Source of the DNA: Cyclospora cayetanensis
Taxonomy: Eukaryota; Apicomplexa; Conoidasida; Eucoccidiorida; Eimeriidae
Direction: 5' to 3'
Length of the DNA: 64,000 nucleotides
NCBI RefSeq assembly: GCF_002999335.1
Contig: NW_020312103.1
Location: forward strand, 62,001-126,000
Positions 1 through 12,680 of this stretch are shown piece after piece; the stretch's first letter is position 1, and the number at the start of each line of letters is the position of its first letter. The translations under genes and the position numbers were made by a program. The notes beneath the pieces are model-generated. The model was not told where the DNA came from, did no database searches, and saw nothing but the letters and a program-made list of their open reading frames with translations.

Positions 1-1500
1 AGTTGGATTGGATATGGGAACTTTTCTATTTGTAAGAGGACATGTGTTTGTTGGCTGTATCTAAGAGCACTACGCGACTAGCGACGTCTCCAGGGCAATA
101 ATTTCGACCCCTTAGTGCAGGGAGAGCCCTACCGCACAGTCATGAGAACTCTTTGGGGTTTGCAGCAGATGCCACCATGTTTGGGATTTCAGGGCCAAGA
201 ACCAATTTTGGACGGCCGTATGGGCGTTTGTGGATAGCTGAAGCTAGCTGCCGCGGCGTGAACGAGTGCAGCCGTGTGCGTGTGTGTATCGAATGTAGGG
301 GTGATGCGTATACCCATAGTCAGCGCGTCTTTCTCCGCTCTACGTCTGATATGTTCGTGGCGCATTCTGGTGGGACTATCTCCCATGACATTCTCGTGTG
401 TTACATTGGCCAAAGCTATAGGAGCTACGCAGCCCTTCAAGTCTTCTCACCAGCTCTGGTCTGACCTTCGTGGCTAAAAGCTCTAGTTCTAAAGGCTGTT
501 GTTTCCCGTGAGGGGTGGACCCGTTTTTCTGTCTAAATAGCAGCCTTCCCCCAAACACGGGAGCGCTGTTTTCCTCTGCTAGATGGGAGACTCAATGCTC
601 GATGACACGGAGTGATGGGAGGGGCAGAGAACGGTTTCGCTTAGCACTGCAGTTTGAACTTCCGAACAGCCCCTTCAGTTTTGAAATTATTACTAGAAGT
701 CCTCAAACTGAAGAAGCGACACTCTTCGTCCTTTCACCGCGATGCGGAACTGGATCGGTCAAGCAGCATCGGGCCCCGCGTGCGATGAGCCGTTGCATCG
801 GACTTGCATAGAGTTTGGCGGCAGCGGGGAGATTCCAGTACCTTATTTCAAATTTCCGTGTTTGCTTAAGCATTTTCCAAAGGGCCGCTGTGTGGTGGGT
901 ATGTCTCTTCATCAAACTAGGCTTTGTCGTTTGGCCCATCTTCGACCGAAGTCACCTAGCAGACAGCTGTGGGCACCTTTCTATGCCCATCAGCGGCAAG
1001 ACCTGGCGTGTCTGGCTAACCCCTTCGTGAGAAGGAAGGGAAGCTTTCACGGCTGATCGCAGTCCGTTCCCATGGGTCCAGTTTAGCTCACTTGCCGGCC
1101 GTCCTTTGTACACACGCATGTCTGCTGAAGATGCAGGCCAGCAGCACGAGGCCTTGGCGCCTGCTGATGTGCCGCTGTCTGTTGGGTTTTGGGATGCATT
1201 TGCCTCGGGCTCAATGTGGACTGCACCCGTCCTCGCGGTGTTAACGTTTTCGCAAGTTGGAAGGGATCACCTCTTGTAAGGCGCATTCCCCTCTTCATTC
1301 TCTGCCCCTTTTGGAGTAGTCTTCAACCCCACTGGCTTCACAGCCATAGAACTCATAGCAAGACGTGTTCCGGATATAATTGACATTTTACCTGTTACCT
1401 CCTTACACACTCTCCCCCGAAGTAGAGAGGAGCGGTCCATGCCTCTTCTCACACAACAGTTTCACTTTAAAGGCCAAAGGACCTACAGAGAGTGAAGTAA
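1..1500. other. No recognisable gene; left flank
   Basis: Short ORFs occur in all frames here, but none resembles a known family and none shows a convincing chain of splice sites. The 5' exon or untranslated leader of the RPA1 gene that follows may lie in the right part of this stretch, because the first RPA1-like coding segment has no in-frame ATG of its own. Confidence 0.3.
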
Positions 1501-4500
1501 ATGATCCCGTTGTACAATGCGAGCCGCTTCGAAGCGTTGACGGTCTGCTTGCTGCTCTTTTTAGCTTTCTCACAGGGTTCCCACCCTTTGCCTTCTGCAG
1601 GATCCTTGCCACTGATGGCAGCTCTCCACTTGACGGATCAGAAAGCAAGGAGCACCTGAAAAGGTTTCGGGTGGCACTTTCTGAGCTAGCAAGCTTTAGT
1701 AGCAATGACAGCAATAGACCGCAGGCAGAAAAAGAGCAGCAGTGCCTGGAGATCCAGTATGGCCGCCTTTTGCTGAGACGCGAGACACTGCCGTGCGAGC
1801 CCAGATCGCTTGTTAACCGACTGATATCTCTAACGGTTTATTCTAAGTGCATCATCAAGTATGTCTTTTAGCATCTCCGTACTCCTCAGAGAGGCCCTCG
1901 TTTGCACAGTGCGGCATCCATCTTCCCCGCGTCTGTCCATCAACGCCTTCGTTCCTCCAGGCACTGCAGGAGTGCTGGGCCTCTCTCTGCTAGAGGACTG
2001 GTAATTCCTTCTCTGGGAAGCGCACTACAGATTGAAGGAAATTCGCAAGTGTGTCGGCTTCGCCTCTTGGTGCGGTTTCAGGGGCCGTCAGACACCCGTG
2101 GTGACGGGTATTCAACTGCTACCAGGGCACTGGATTCGGCCAAATGCACCCCTTGTGAGTCACTCACTTTATGCAACAGACAGCAGCAATGACGGCACTG
2201 GTCATTTCGAATCAAAAGTAGCAGAGCAATCGGGAGATAGCCCAGCAGCACCGACAGCGGCGGAGGTGCCAGGAGGCGCACTACCTGCCAGAAAGCGCCG
2301 AAGGGCAGCGAGGGGAGATGGATCCAAAGGTAAATGGGGGGTCCAGCCTCATCTGGCATAGCGTTCTCAGAGGGTTCGTGAGACGCTGAAGGCGCACAAC
2401 CTCTACGGAAACGCATTTGCGTTTTTCGTAGAAGCTCGTTCACCATCGCATTACGATTCGTTGAAGCTCACATTAAAAGGGGCTTGGCTGTGGTACAGTT
2501 GTGTGCGTGTGTCTGACAGAAAAATCAACAAATTGCTTGTCGCTTGTCTACGCCCACAGCCGGTCGGGCCCTGTAGCAAAGGCGCAACGGGGTGTTCGCA
2601 CAGCCCTTTCTGATCTGCACCTATACTCTCATCAGTGGGAGATTCTTGCTCGCATTTCGTACAAGTATGTGTTTTCGCGAAAGCTTGAAGGCAGCGAAGG
2701 GCAGATCCGGCCGGCACCCGCACAGTGGGATCCTCAACTGCCTCCTTCAGTGCCTTTGCAGTGTATTTGTTGCAAAGCAAGGACGTGGGCTTGCTTCTGC
2801 GTGTCGCACTACGGGCGTTTATTGGGCCTTTGAGGCTACGCCTTGCCATTGTTCTATTGCGCTCCTGTACTTCTGGGGCACTCACGCATTCGCGCGTTGG
2901 AAGAACAGCTGGGGTCGGGTGTCTGTGCTCGCAGGAGTGAGGTGAAGAGCTTTGCAAATGCCAAAGGAGAAAGTAGTCTCTTTACTGTTCACCTGATCGA
3001 CAATCAGGTGAGTAGTGGTCTGTTCAGGTGCCTTCCCCACTGTGTCTTTCCCCGCACTCCCCCTTGTCCTCCCATCTATTACTCCTTGATTCGCCTCAAC
3101 CTGGCCTCGTACGCGGTGGGCTTCTTTGCATGTTTGCACTCGCTTTCATGAAGGCGGCGGCTGGTGTAAATTTTAGGGATGTGTAGTATCTGTACAGCAC
3201 GCGCCCGAGTGCCCCGCACTGGTGACTTCTTTTAATCTTATGCTTTCCGTCTTCTCAGGCCACTGAAATTCGTGCAACCTTCTTTGGCCGGGCAGTAGCT
3301 CTCTGGTATTCCAAGCTGCATGTTGGAGGGCTGTATACTTTTAGCAAGGGCACTTTGCAAAGAGCCAATAAGTGAGGTGTAGATGTGCCAGTCTGTACCG
3401 CGTGCCGGAAATTGTGTGCAGACGTACATTTGCTTGTCCCTTAAAGCGCCATGCCTTTCTGAAGAGCTTGCTACCAGCTTCTTGCGCATGAAAGTCCATG
3501 ATTAGGCTTCAAATATTTCCGATCCTAGCTGTTACTCCGCCGGCCGGGTGGATGACGCGTTATTGAGAGTGAATGCCATCGGCCTGATGGAGACTTTAGG
3601 GGTTTGAAGTGGCACGTCCTGGTGAATCTCCAAAGGGCTATGCGTTGCTTGTCGTTCAGACTGCATAACCCTTTACCTCATGAGGTGGAGATCAAATTCG
3701 ATGCAGCCGCACAAATAGACGAAGCACCAGACGATCCTCGTATTCCTCACCAAAAGTCCGGTGCCCTATCCCTTTCCAGTCTCATCCTTGAGAACTGTAC
3801 TACAATACCACCCACCAGGCCGCTTCTCGCCATCTGTGGCTCCAACTCTGAGGGGAAGAGGTCCTTGTGTGGTCACAATGTGGTAAAACGAACGCAGCCA
3901 TGCGTGCACCCCAGAGAAAGGCACACGCAGATCCTGCTCACGCATTCTTACGAAAGCTTTCTTTTTCCGTTCGTGCGCATCGTAGGTTTGAGCGCGTCAG
4001 CCTCGCGGATATACAGCAGCGGCCAGCGGGGACGTTGGCTGACATCCTTGCATTTGTGGTGGAGGCCAAGGAGCCACAGACCATCATCTCTAGGGTTTGT
4101 CCAAAGTCTAGCGGCCATATAGATAGTGCACACCACCTGCAGCATGGCTCCCAGACTGGCGATGCAACAGACTACCTTGTACCCTGTAACAGCAGCTTAG
4201 AGGAGCAAAGCAGGGATCCGTTCATCGAGGGCCCCCCGAGGGCTACGTACAGGCTGAAATGCCCCCTTCAGTGCACTGCAAGCTACCAGGAGGCGAGGAG
4301 GGTTTATGCCGTTGCTGCTCCAAAGTCAAATAGGCACCTTGGGAACAACATGGTATTCGGAAATACTTTCACGACCCACAGCAGCTTGATTTTCATGCAT
4401 GTGTGTTGCTGCGTCAAGACGAAGAATGAAGAATTGGTGCGGCGGGAGCTGACGCTGCTAGACTCTTCTGGAGCCTTTGTATCTCTTTCTCTTTTCGGGA

Positions 4501-7500
4501 CCCAGGCGATGCCGCTACGTCAGGAAGTTCTCTCGAACTGTCCGCTAGTGGCTGCCAAGGGTGAGCACATCTTGACATGCCTTCACTGGCATCCACTGCC
4601 CCTTTGGGGAGCCGTAGCTTTCCTTGAGTTTCTCGATCCTGTGTCCTTCTGTCCTCCGAAGTGCGGACAGGCACTCTACCTTCTCACACAATCCCTCGTA
4701 GTGGACGGCGTTGGCGGCTGGGGTGAATTTGTGGTACGGTTGTAGTTGCTGCAGACATGTAGCAGTGGTGGTTAGACCTGCCTTTGGTCCAGAATATCGC
4801 GCTCTGCTGTATGCACAGGCGTCAGAGTCAATGAATACGGCGGCCGCGCCTGCTTAAGTTCCTCCGCACAAATGAAAATCCACTTCTTCCACGCAGCTGC
4901 AACCGCATCAGAGGCAGCTGATGCGCCGCATGGGGGAGAGCAGTGCGGTGTTGACAAAAGTGAGGTGGAACGGGAGTGGCAGTGGTGGCGCACTGCGGGC
5001 GCACGTCTCCTCTCAGAGGCTAGCACTAAGGGTGCCAAAGCCGTCGGCCTGCAGGTACTGCCCCCTGTGCTACCGCGCTGCGAATCCCACCGACCCAGAT
5101 GGCTCCTCTGACACGGCGCGAGACGCATTTAAATGAGGCCTCTGCGTACACTCTGCCGGTCGCGTTGCGTTACTGTGAATGCGAGTCCTATGCATTCTAA
5201 TGTGCCCTGTATGATGTCCATACATCTATGTATTGCGGAACTGTAATCGATTTTCACAGCCAACGCATGTTTTTGCCGCATTGCTCCTGTGGGTTGCTCT
5301 CTCTGCCGGGCACCTGCTCTATTTCTTTCTCCTTATGTGCTGCTTTCTTCTGTGTGTGCCGCCCCCTGAAGACGCTAGCGGAGGTTGTGAAAGCGGCTGC
5401 CGCGCTGCAGCTGGAGGAGCCGGGAACCACCAGAACCTTCCGAGTGGTAGCAAGCGTCTTCGATCTCCGTGGCGACAAACTCGTGTGGCTGTGAGTCAAG
5501 GAGACACCCGGTTAGGGTTATGATGCTGTGTCGTATTGTGCACTGCATTACGATCGGGTGCAGTAAATGCACATTCTCCCTGGTGACGCTTCGTTCTACA
5601 ACTTACATGAGCAATTTGGCTCCCTAGGAACATGTGTTGCACGTGTCCTATGTCTGTCTCTATGGTGCTCTGGAAGTGTGCTGCTGCAGTTACCGTGCTC
5701 CTCTTGGCTTGGCTACTCTGTTTTAGGCATCTTTGTGAAACAGAGAAAAATGCCTCACAGTGCATAAGCAGCACCTCTTAGTGTTGGCATTGGTGTGTTT
5801 GCATTCATGCTGGATCAAACCTTTGGGTGTCGAAAGGGGCATCCACACTTTACAGAACGTTTCCTCTGCTCGTTTTGTGCGGAGACGCTCAGGGCTTGCC
5901 CCCAGTGCAAGCGGAAGGTGCAAAAAGAGCTACCTTCCGCGGCGACCTCTGGCGCCTTCAAGTGCAACAACTGCAGGCGGGCGGTCACCCCGGAGTCACG
6001 GTAAGGCTTTCCAGAAGGAGGACACTGTGGCCTGTCTGCATACTCTCACTGTTTGTTGGATTTATTTGAAACGTTGTGAATCAAGGCGAAGCCTCCGTGC
6101 AGACAAAAGGAGCACCTAGCCAGGGGAACCATTTGTCCGTGTGAAATCCTTTTTGCGTTGCTACCCCGTCGCTACCAAGACCCTACGCCCCCACAGGCCA
6201 TCTATGTGAGGCATGGACTCAAATCACAATACCACTCTGGGCGCTCTGGGTTGCCTTGTGTTATGTTGCAGCTGGATGCTGTGTTTGAAGCTCATCGACG
6301 TCTCAGGAACTCTCAGTTGCGTCGCCCTTGGAGAACAGGGACAGGTGTGTCTTCATGCTTCTGTGGTTTTACCCAAGGCCTTCCCATTACTTTTTAATGA
6401 TGCAACGGGAAATTCCTCGTTTCTCTATTACCTACCACTTATCAGCAACGGGGCCCTTAGAGTCGTGAGCTCCCACACGTGCATTCTGGTATATTCTAGC
6501 ATCCGATGATCTGCTTTAGGTGGTGATGCGGGTAGTAGATGTCACAGCTGAAAGCTTGGGCAAGTTGGATAAGGGGGCCCTGGACACCAGGGGCCGGACT
6601 TTCGCCGATATCATGCAGCAACTTGCATTTTCAGTGAGGCCGTGACTATAGCTTGTTAGATCCCCGTTAATGACTGGAAATATTCGAACAAGTCATCAGC
6701 AGCAATACCTCACGAAGCATCGAGCCAAAATTCTAAGCGTAGTCATCAGCAGAAAAAGCATGGGAATGAAGGGGCCTCACTGTCTATGCTTCTCTACTCG
6801 TGTTGCTCTGCCATTTGTCGCGGTGTCTTGGTGTGTACGCCTTCTTTATTTCTGCCAGATTTACTGTGCTGCATTTTTTAGGAATTCGAATTCCAGTTGA
6901 CAGCCAAGTGCGAATTGTACAAAGAGGCAAAGAACGTCCAAATTGTGAGCTAGAACTCCCTTAGAGAACGTTACCACCGAGCACTCACTCAAAATGTAGG
7001 ATCCATCTATGGCACACACACAATGCGTGTTGCAGTGCTTCGCCCTTACGCGGTATATAGGGAGTACGTATTTGTACATGTATATATATTTCACATTGTC
7101 AACTTCCCGCTGCACACCCTGTCGCACATTAAATGAGCGTGCAGCGGTCAGGCTGTGTAATTTGCATCTGCAAAGGTTATCCGGCTGCGTATAGTTGCAT
7201 CCTGTCTACAAAGGCGCCATACGTACACGCTTGAGCTATTACAGCTTGCGCTTGAAGGTAACTCACCCCCATGCCCTCGGTCTTTGTGCCAGCACCATGG
7301 TTTGATTCGGTTTTGCTGGTTTTGCAGTTGGTAGGGGCAGCCTCGCTGCTTCGAGAAGATCTGTGGGCTCAAGCGGCACGGAACGCCACACAGACTGCTC
7401 GTCTCATCTCGGAGTGCTTCTCTACCCCTTCCTCATCCTTTACACACCCCTCTGCCTTGATGCTTCCACTAAAGGATGCGTGTAATAGTGCTCGTGGAGA

Positions 7501-7507
7501 CCTCTGA
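1501..7507 (+). CDS. RPA1: Replication protein A large subunit (RPA1/RPA70), multi-exon
   Basis: Large subunit of the single-stranded-DNA-binding RPA heterotrimer, used in nuclear replication, repair and recombination. Exons read on the plus strand follow the RPA70 domain order. About 1601-1860 resembles the divergent N-terminal OB fold. DBD-A is split over about 2620-2664 (YSHQWEILARISYK), 2935-3007 (SEVKSFANAKGESSLFTVHL) and 3259-3371 (ATEIRATFFGRA, FSKGTLQRANK). DBD-B is in about 3660-3757, 3986-4090 (FERVSLADIQQRPAGTLADI) and 4410-4560 (RRELTLLDSSGAFVSLSLFG). DBD-C follows: about 5374-5493 (FRVVASVFDLRGDKLVW), then 5913-6000 with the zinc ribbon CPQC...CNNC, 6269-6344, 6520-6634 and 6882-6944 (EFEFQLTAKCELYKEAKNVQ). 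Several junctions are in phase; for example the join at 2664/2935 restores SYKSEVKSF. The start, the N-terminal exons and the last exon (about 7329-7507) are uncertain. DBD-A to DBD-C are firm. Confidence 0.9.
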
Positions 7508-8656
7508 TGAAAAATTGCATTCTGAGGAATACGCCTCCGAACTGCCAAGTGGCAGTCCCTCAGAGCAAAGACACATGCGGAGGCAAAAACATGCCGGGAG
7601 AAGTATTAAAGAGGCAAGGTTTTGGAATGACCTGATGAACGCGGTCGTAAGCATTTGTTCCTTACCAACGGAAAACTGTTGGCAATCGTGTTTTCGCATC
7701 AATCGCTCTTTCTTCGGAACAATGAAATAAACCCTAAGGGCCTGTTAGGGACTTGGGGTGCAGTGAAACTCTGTTTTTTATGTGTGCATTGCGCAAACAC
7801 CGAGTCCACATGTACAGAACGGAGCTTTAACTAGAACAGCAGGACTATAACGTAGAGGCCAACGGCGGCTGCAGTCGGAAGAATTCCTCGAAATTTGTGT
7901 ACGTGACCTAACTGTCAAGTTAACTGCTGAGGGGTTGCGCAACAAAGGAATTTCCGGGGGCATTGGACATGCATCTTGGAAGATTCATAGCCCGGACAGA
8001 GCTTACTGAGCTAGCATGGATTGCACGTTTTTGACTGAGAAACCGTGTTCGAAAAGATTCTAGGGGTTTTCCGGGTGTGTCGGTACTGGTGTTATATTAT
8101 TGGCGCTTATTGACTTTCTATGGTCCTTCATTAGTATTTCAATGTTATTTTCTGGTGGCTCTTTTTGTAAGCTTGGATGTTCCGAGTTGCGCTCCCGTGT
8201 ATCTCAGAAGGCTGTCGGACAGTGACAATTCAATGTATCCCTTGATTGCTTTGTGCCGCTTTTCTGTGGCAGTGTGTCACGTTTTCATCTATGAACTTCA
8301 TCAACAGATGATTAGTCCAAAACAAATTGAGTTCTTTAGCAAGTTGAATGTGCAAAATTTGGGTCGCTCTATACGAGCCCTCAACAACGCGAGTGGGCCA
8401 TCGCTAGCTTTGCTGCAGGCCCCACAACTCCTAATGGTTTTTTTGTGGTGCGCCTAGGGCCTCCTTCCATACATTATTCTGGTGCTCTTTGGTATTTTTG
8501 GCTCAATCCGGCGTTTTAAATTTCTCTTTAGCGTTTCTGTAGTCCGTGGTACCCCTCTTGTGGCCACCCGCTTTGAGGTGCAGCGGCTGCCTTACCGGCT
8601 TGGTTTCTCCCCGAAATAACACACGGTTTCTGTGTTTTCTGCTGTGGTGGGAGAAG
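7508..8656. other. Intergenic stretch, no supported gene
   Basis: It separates RPA1 from the next plus-strand gene. A 126-codon hydrophobic ORF at 8077-8457 (+) is not recognisable and lacks clear splice context. It may be chance or untranslated leader sequence. Confidence 0.3.
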
Positions 8657-10311
8657 ATGAGTAAGGGGACACGCTCGGAAGAGGAAAGGCTTGAGCCTCC
8701 GACGGCAACCACGCTGTGGTGCTGCCCGTGCTTAGCGGATGTTTGCTGCTGCTGCAAGGGATGCTACAACTGCTGCAACTGTTGCAAGGCAGGGGCTCCC
8801 TGCCCTTTTTTCTACTTCTGTTTCCCATGTTGTTGCTGCTGCTGCCGCCCTGTGGCGGCCTCAAAGGAAGTGGATACGTCGGAGATAGTAGTATCCTCAA
8901 CAGAGGCACAGGAAAGCATGGAGGGAATGACTCAGATGGAATCAGAGGAAGAGGAAGCCTTGGTAGAGGAGACAGCGGGAGATGAGGTAGCAGCTGCTGG
9001 GGTCGCGGGGGCAGCGGCAGCTTCTGGAGGCACGGGATCGGCGTCCGCAGCAAAACCTAAGGCGAGGCCACGGAAGCTGGCAAAGCCAGCTGGTAAGAAA
9101 GCACCAAAAAGCTCTCCCACCTTCTTTACTGGCAAGGCCGCTGGTCTGCCGCCTCCGTCTAAGGAGGCTTGCGAGGGACCTCCGCCAGAAGTGGAGGGCC
9201 CCTCAGTGCCCGTCGGGATGGGTGCCTACTTAGTCTACAAGGACGCAGATGGCGGGAAGTTGCTAACACAATGGAGCAAAGAACCCTTGACTGGTGCCGG
9301 GGTCTTGGCATATCTTCGGCCGGAAAAAGAGGTCGGAGACTACAAGTTTGAGAAGAAATCCGCGATTGAGGTTCATGCCACTAATTGCCAGGTACTGAGT
9401 TGTAGCGAAAAAGGGTTACTGGCACTTTTGCGGAGTACTAAAGTAAGACGTGGCTTTTCTGCTACAGTGCAGTGGAGTGTGAGACAATGTACGATAACGG
9501 GGCACGAATGAAATATCACACAGCGCAGTTGTATGGTAGCATACGAAGTTTTACTGTGTAGTACAACTTAGCACGCGCAGATGGAAGCGTTGTCCTGCAG
9601 AGCCATCCTTTGTAGTATATAACTGAAATGTGGCTGGTCATATCTAGCTTTCAGCACCCCATGTGGGCTTATGGTGTCTCACTGGGCTTTTTCGAGGCCC
9701 AAGTGAAGCAGTTGATGCCACCGGACCTGGAAGCTCGGTCTTTCCAGCCTTTTCGCATTGTCGATGTCGCTTTCATTTAGGGTGTCAGTAAACATTGCAC
9801 CGCTGCTCGGTTGAGGTGTTGTGTGCCTCAGAAATTTATGTCCAGCGAGTTCCCGGCAGACCGCATCAAGTTCTATGAGGGCTGGGCCTCTTTTTTCAAG
9901 TTGCTTTCATCGTGCGGTGGTAGCATCACGTTACTGCCGGCTGCTGGCGCGGAGCCCCCGCCAAAGGTGAAGATCGTCTTGGCAAATAAGGGCAAGGTAA
10001 GAGCTGGAAAAGGGAGGGAGTGCTTCATGAGGTTGTTTCGGGGACAGATGTGTGGGCACAGCCAGCCTTCTGGGTGAGATTCGTGATTTGGGTGAGGCTG
10101 ATTCTGAACGACGCTCAATTGCTGCGTACGCATGTGTATATGTACGCAGCTAAAAGCTGTGAAGATTGGGCAAGAGGTGAAGATTACATCTTTCGACAGT
10201 CTCGTAGTCGCGCCATCTAATGCTGTGAAGTTTGATGTGCCGGAGATGCCGCAGTCGCAGTTTCAAACCCTGGCGAATGCACAGGGTGTTTATGTCAGCC
10301 TGAAAAAATAA
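8657..10311 (+). CDS. Cysteine-rich IMP1-like (immune mapped protein family) coccidian protein, three exons
   Basis: Exons 8657-9391, 9832-9996 and 10150-10311 join in phase 0 at CAG|GTACTG, cctcag|AAA, AAG|GTAAGA and acgcag|CTA, giving about 353 aa and a TAA stop. Residues about 20-60 hold a dense cysteine cluster (CCPC, CCCC, CCNCC, CCCCCC). It is probably palmitoylated and would tether an otherwise soluble protein to membrane. An acidic stretch and an Ala/Gly/Pro/Lys-rich linker follow. The C-terminal half is a compact domain spanning all three exons, with GAYLVYKDADG, LLTQWSKEPLT, FYEGWASFFKL and KVKIVLANKGK. From memory this pattern fits the coccidian immune mapped protein 1 family, membrane-associated antigens of Eimeria and Toxoplasma whose molecular role is unclear; I could not check this. 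The start was chosen as the ATG just before the SKGTRSEEERLE segment, because the in-frame sequence upstream looks like leader. Confidence 0.6.
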
Positions 10312-12680
10312 AGCAGCTGGCCATTCTGTTCCATCGTAATATTGCTGCTGTTTCGAGAAAGAAAGACACAGCAATAGCGCCAAAAGAGGCCGCTCAAGGA
10401 GCCTGGGAGGACAAGGAGAGGTATACCGAAACAACTGTGCTGACTGCAGTGTATTTCGTTTCCTTATTATGTTTGTTACTTCTCCGGTTAGAAGCTGAGC
10501 GGCAGCACAGAAATGGCGGCTTGAGCCCTCTCACTGCAAGCGTACAACACAACCGAGCGTGGGCCACCTAATGCCAGCTTGACAATGTGGAATACATCAG
10601 CACCCTGCTTCTCCAACTCCGTTACAGCTGGCAGTAATTTGAAGTCCACAAACCTATTATTGTCGGCATTCCTGTTACCTCATTCCTAGGGAATGCATCT
10701 GAGTACAAATTTAGCTGACTGCTTTATGCATCAGGGAGTCCTTCTTTTATCTGATCAGACACCAAGCGAAAATCAGCGTGGGCATGGCCTGGCTATCATA
10801 CAGACTGATGCACTTGCTGTGCGTGCTAAGCTTTCCTTGCAGCCTGCGCTTCTATCGCAGGGAAGTGCATTACTTTCTTTCCTCTTGGCGCAAAACACGT
10901 ATTTCTTTGGAGCTGCGGCGTCCCTACAGCATCCCTTAGCTATTGACCGCCGGGGAAGTCTGCGCCAGCGGGTCGCCTGTTTGATAGAGTTCGTACCGCT
11001 TGGTGTTGGTGCAACATCCAACACGCACTGCTTCATAGAGCCTTTCGCTCGTTTCGGCCACTTACTACGTAGCTCTGTAGGCCTGATTCGGTCGCATGGT
11101 TTTCCCCTCTAAATGGCAGTCCATGCTCTCACACCTAGAGTACATTTGCTGCACAGCCTTCTCGGTCTCTGCATCTTAAAATGACGAATGGCTTAAAACC
11201 CCTTCGTACGCTTCATTCGCCTTCTTGTATCTCTCTAGATTGTATAGAAGCCACACTCTGAAGTGGGGGAAAGCTAGAGGGTTGCACAGGTGCCGTAGAA
11301 TGTTATATTGCCTTTTTCGTATGCTACTCTAAGCACAACTGCACGAAGGTTCAGGGGCCTACCTTTGCCGAGGTGATCAACGGGCCTTCACACACCAGCT
11401 GCCCTCACGCCTTTGGGAAGCTATGGGAAGTGGCATTCGGCCCTCTTCCTTGTTGATGTGTAAACAAATTAAGGTGATATCAAGGAGCCCTTGGTCGCCT
11501 CTAGCACGCAGCTGCATCATTGGAATAGCGCACTGGATCTTAGAAATGGCTCATGCTAGCTTTAGCTTGCTGCTTTCACATGATAGTACAGTAGCGTTTT
11601 GATAGAGGGAGCCTTCGATGCGAGCGGGCCACGAGCCACCGGGGCACGGTTGTACGCACACCCCACCAGCCTAGCCAGCTCCTTATCGAGCGTGTAGACA
11701 TGCCTTTAAAGGCTTTTATATTCCTTTAGGATGAGCCATGCTGTCTATCCGACTGGAAATTGAGAAACAGGACACCAGCAGAATGGATAACTCTTCTGCC
11801 TTTATTTTCACAAGGAATGAGAAAGGTTCATGGGCAGAGGAGCCTAATTGCTGGAATACACGCACAATTCAGTGTGGTAATTACCCAGGTTAGCCCGAAG
11901 AAAGCTTTTAATGATGCATGAATCAAGACCGGGCACAAAGCAAACACCCTTGAGGCCGACTGCCTCTCCGCCTCCATACAAACTGCACCCCAGTGGCTGG
12001 CCAGACACCCGATTAATAATCCCTTGCATCTAACACAGTGTCCGCTAGTGCCTGACACATTCCAATTAATAGGCGGCCCTCTTCTGCGCATCATCTCTCC
12101 CCTTCTCAGTGAATGCCAGTCCCCTATTGGGTATGAGGAGGCAAAATTGCTCTCCTAGGCGTCCTCTGTGATCATCTTCCAGGCGGATACTAAAAATAGG
12201 AAAGGAGTAACGACAGTCGCCCGAGCGGCTCAGCCTTTGAAGAGCAGTCCGCAACTCCCGATCTCTTGCCAACCTAGGCCGAAGACCTCTTGGAACTAGA
12301 GCTCTTCTTGGAGGCCACCGGACGAAAAGCAAGGGATACAGTCCAAGCACTGGCAGCGGCATCCACGTCCGTCAAACCCCCCTCATTAATCGCCTCTACC
12401 TCCTCCGGGCTAAGGGCCGGTCGCATTAGAAAAGTGGGCAAGTCCTCTATGGCCTTGTAACTGCAGACACAATAGCACGCACACGCATCGTGCAGAGCAG
12501 AGCCACTTCTGCAATCATTAGATTTGCCTTGGGCTCAACGAACACACCAAGACACGTAGAAATGCTCTGCCGTCATTCCTTTACCCACGTGATGCACTAA
12601 CAATAAAGAGCGAATTTCCATGAATGCAGGTAAGAATAGGGAGGCACTCATCCATTCGTGAAGTCATCAGCAGCCAAGAC
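10312..12680. other. Gene-poor stretch
   Basis: It holds a 139-codon plus-strand ORF at 10693-11112 and minus-strand ORFs at 11828-12362, none recognisable. I looked on the minus strand for exons encoding the acyltransferase domain missing from the lipoyl gene next door (the HHxxxD/YDHR region and GGTFTISN-like motif) and found none. Confidence 0.35.

Noticed and set aside
8592..9053. 153-codon minus-strand ORF opposite the cysteine-rich gene
   Set aside because: Shadow of the plus-strand coding sequence; Leu/Pro/Ser-rich composition mirrors Cys/Ala/Glu codons.
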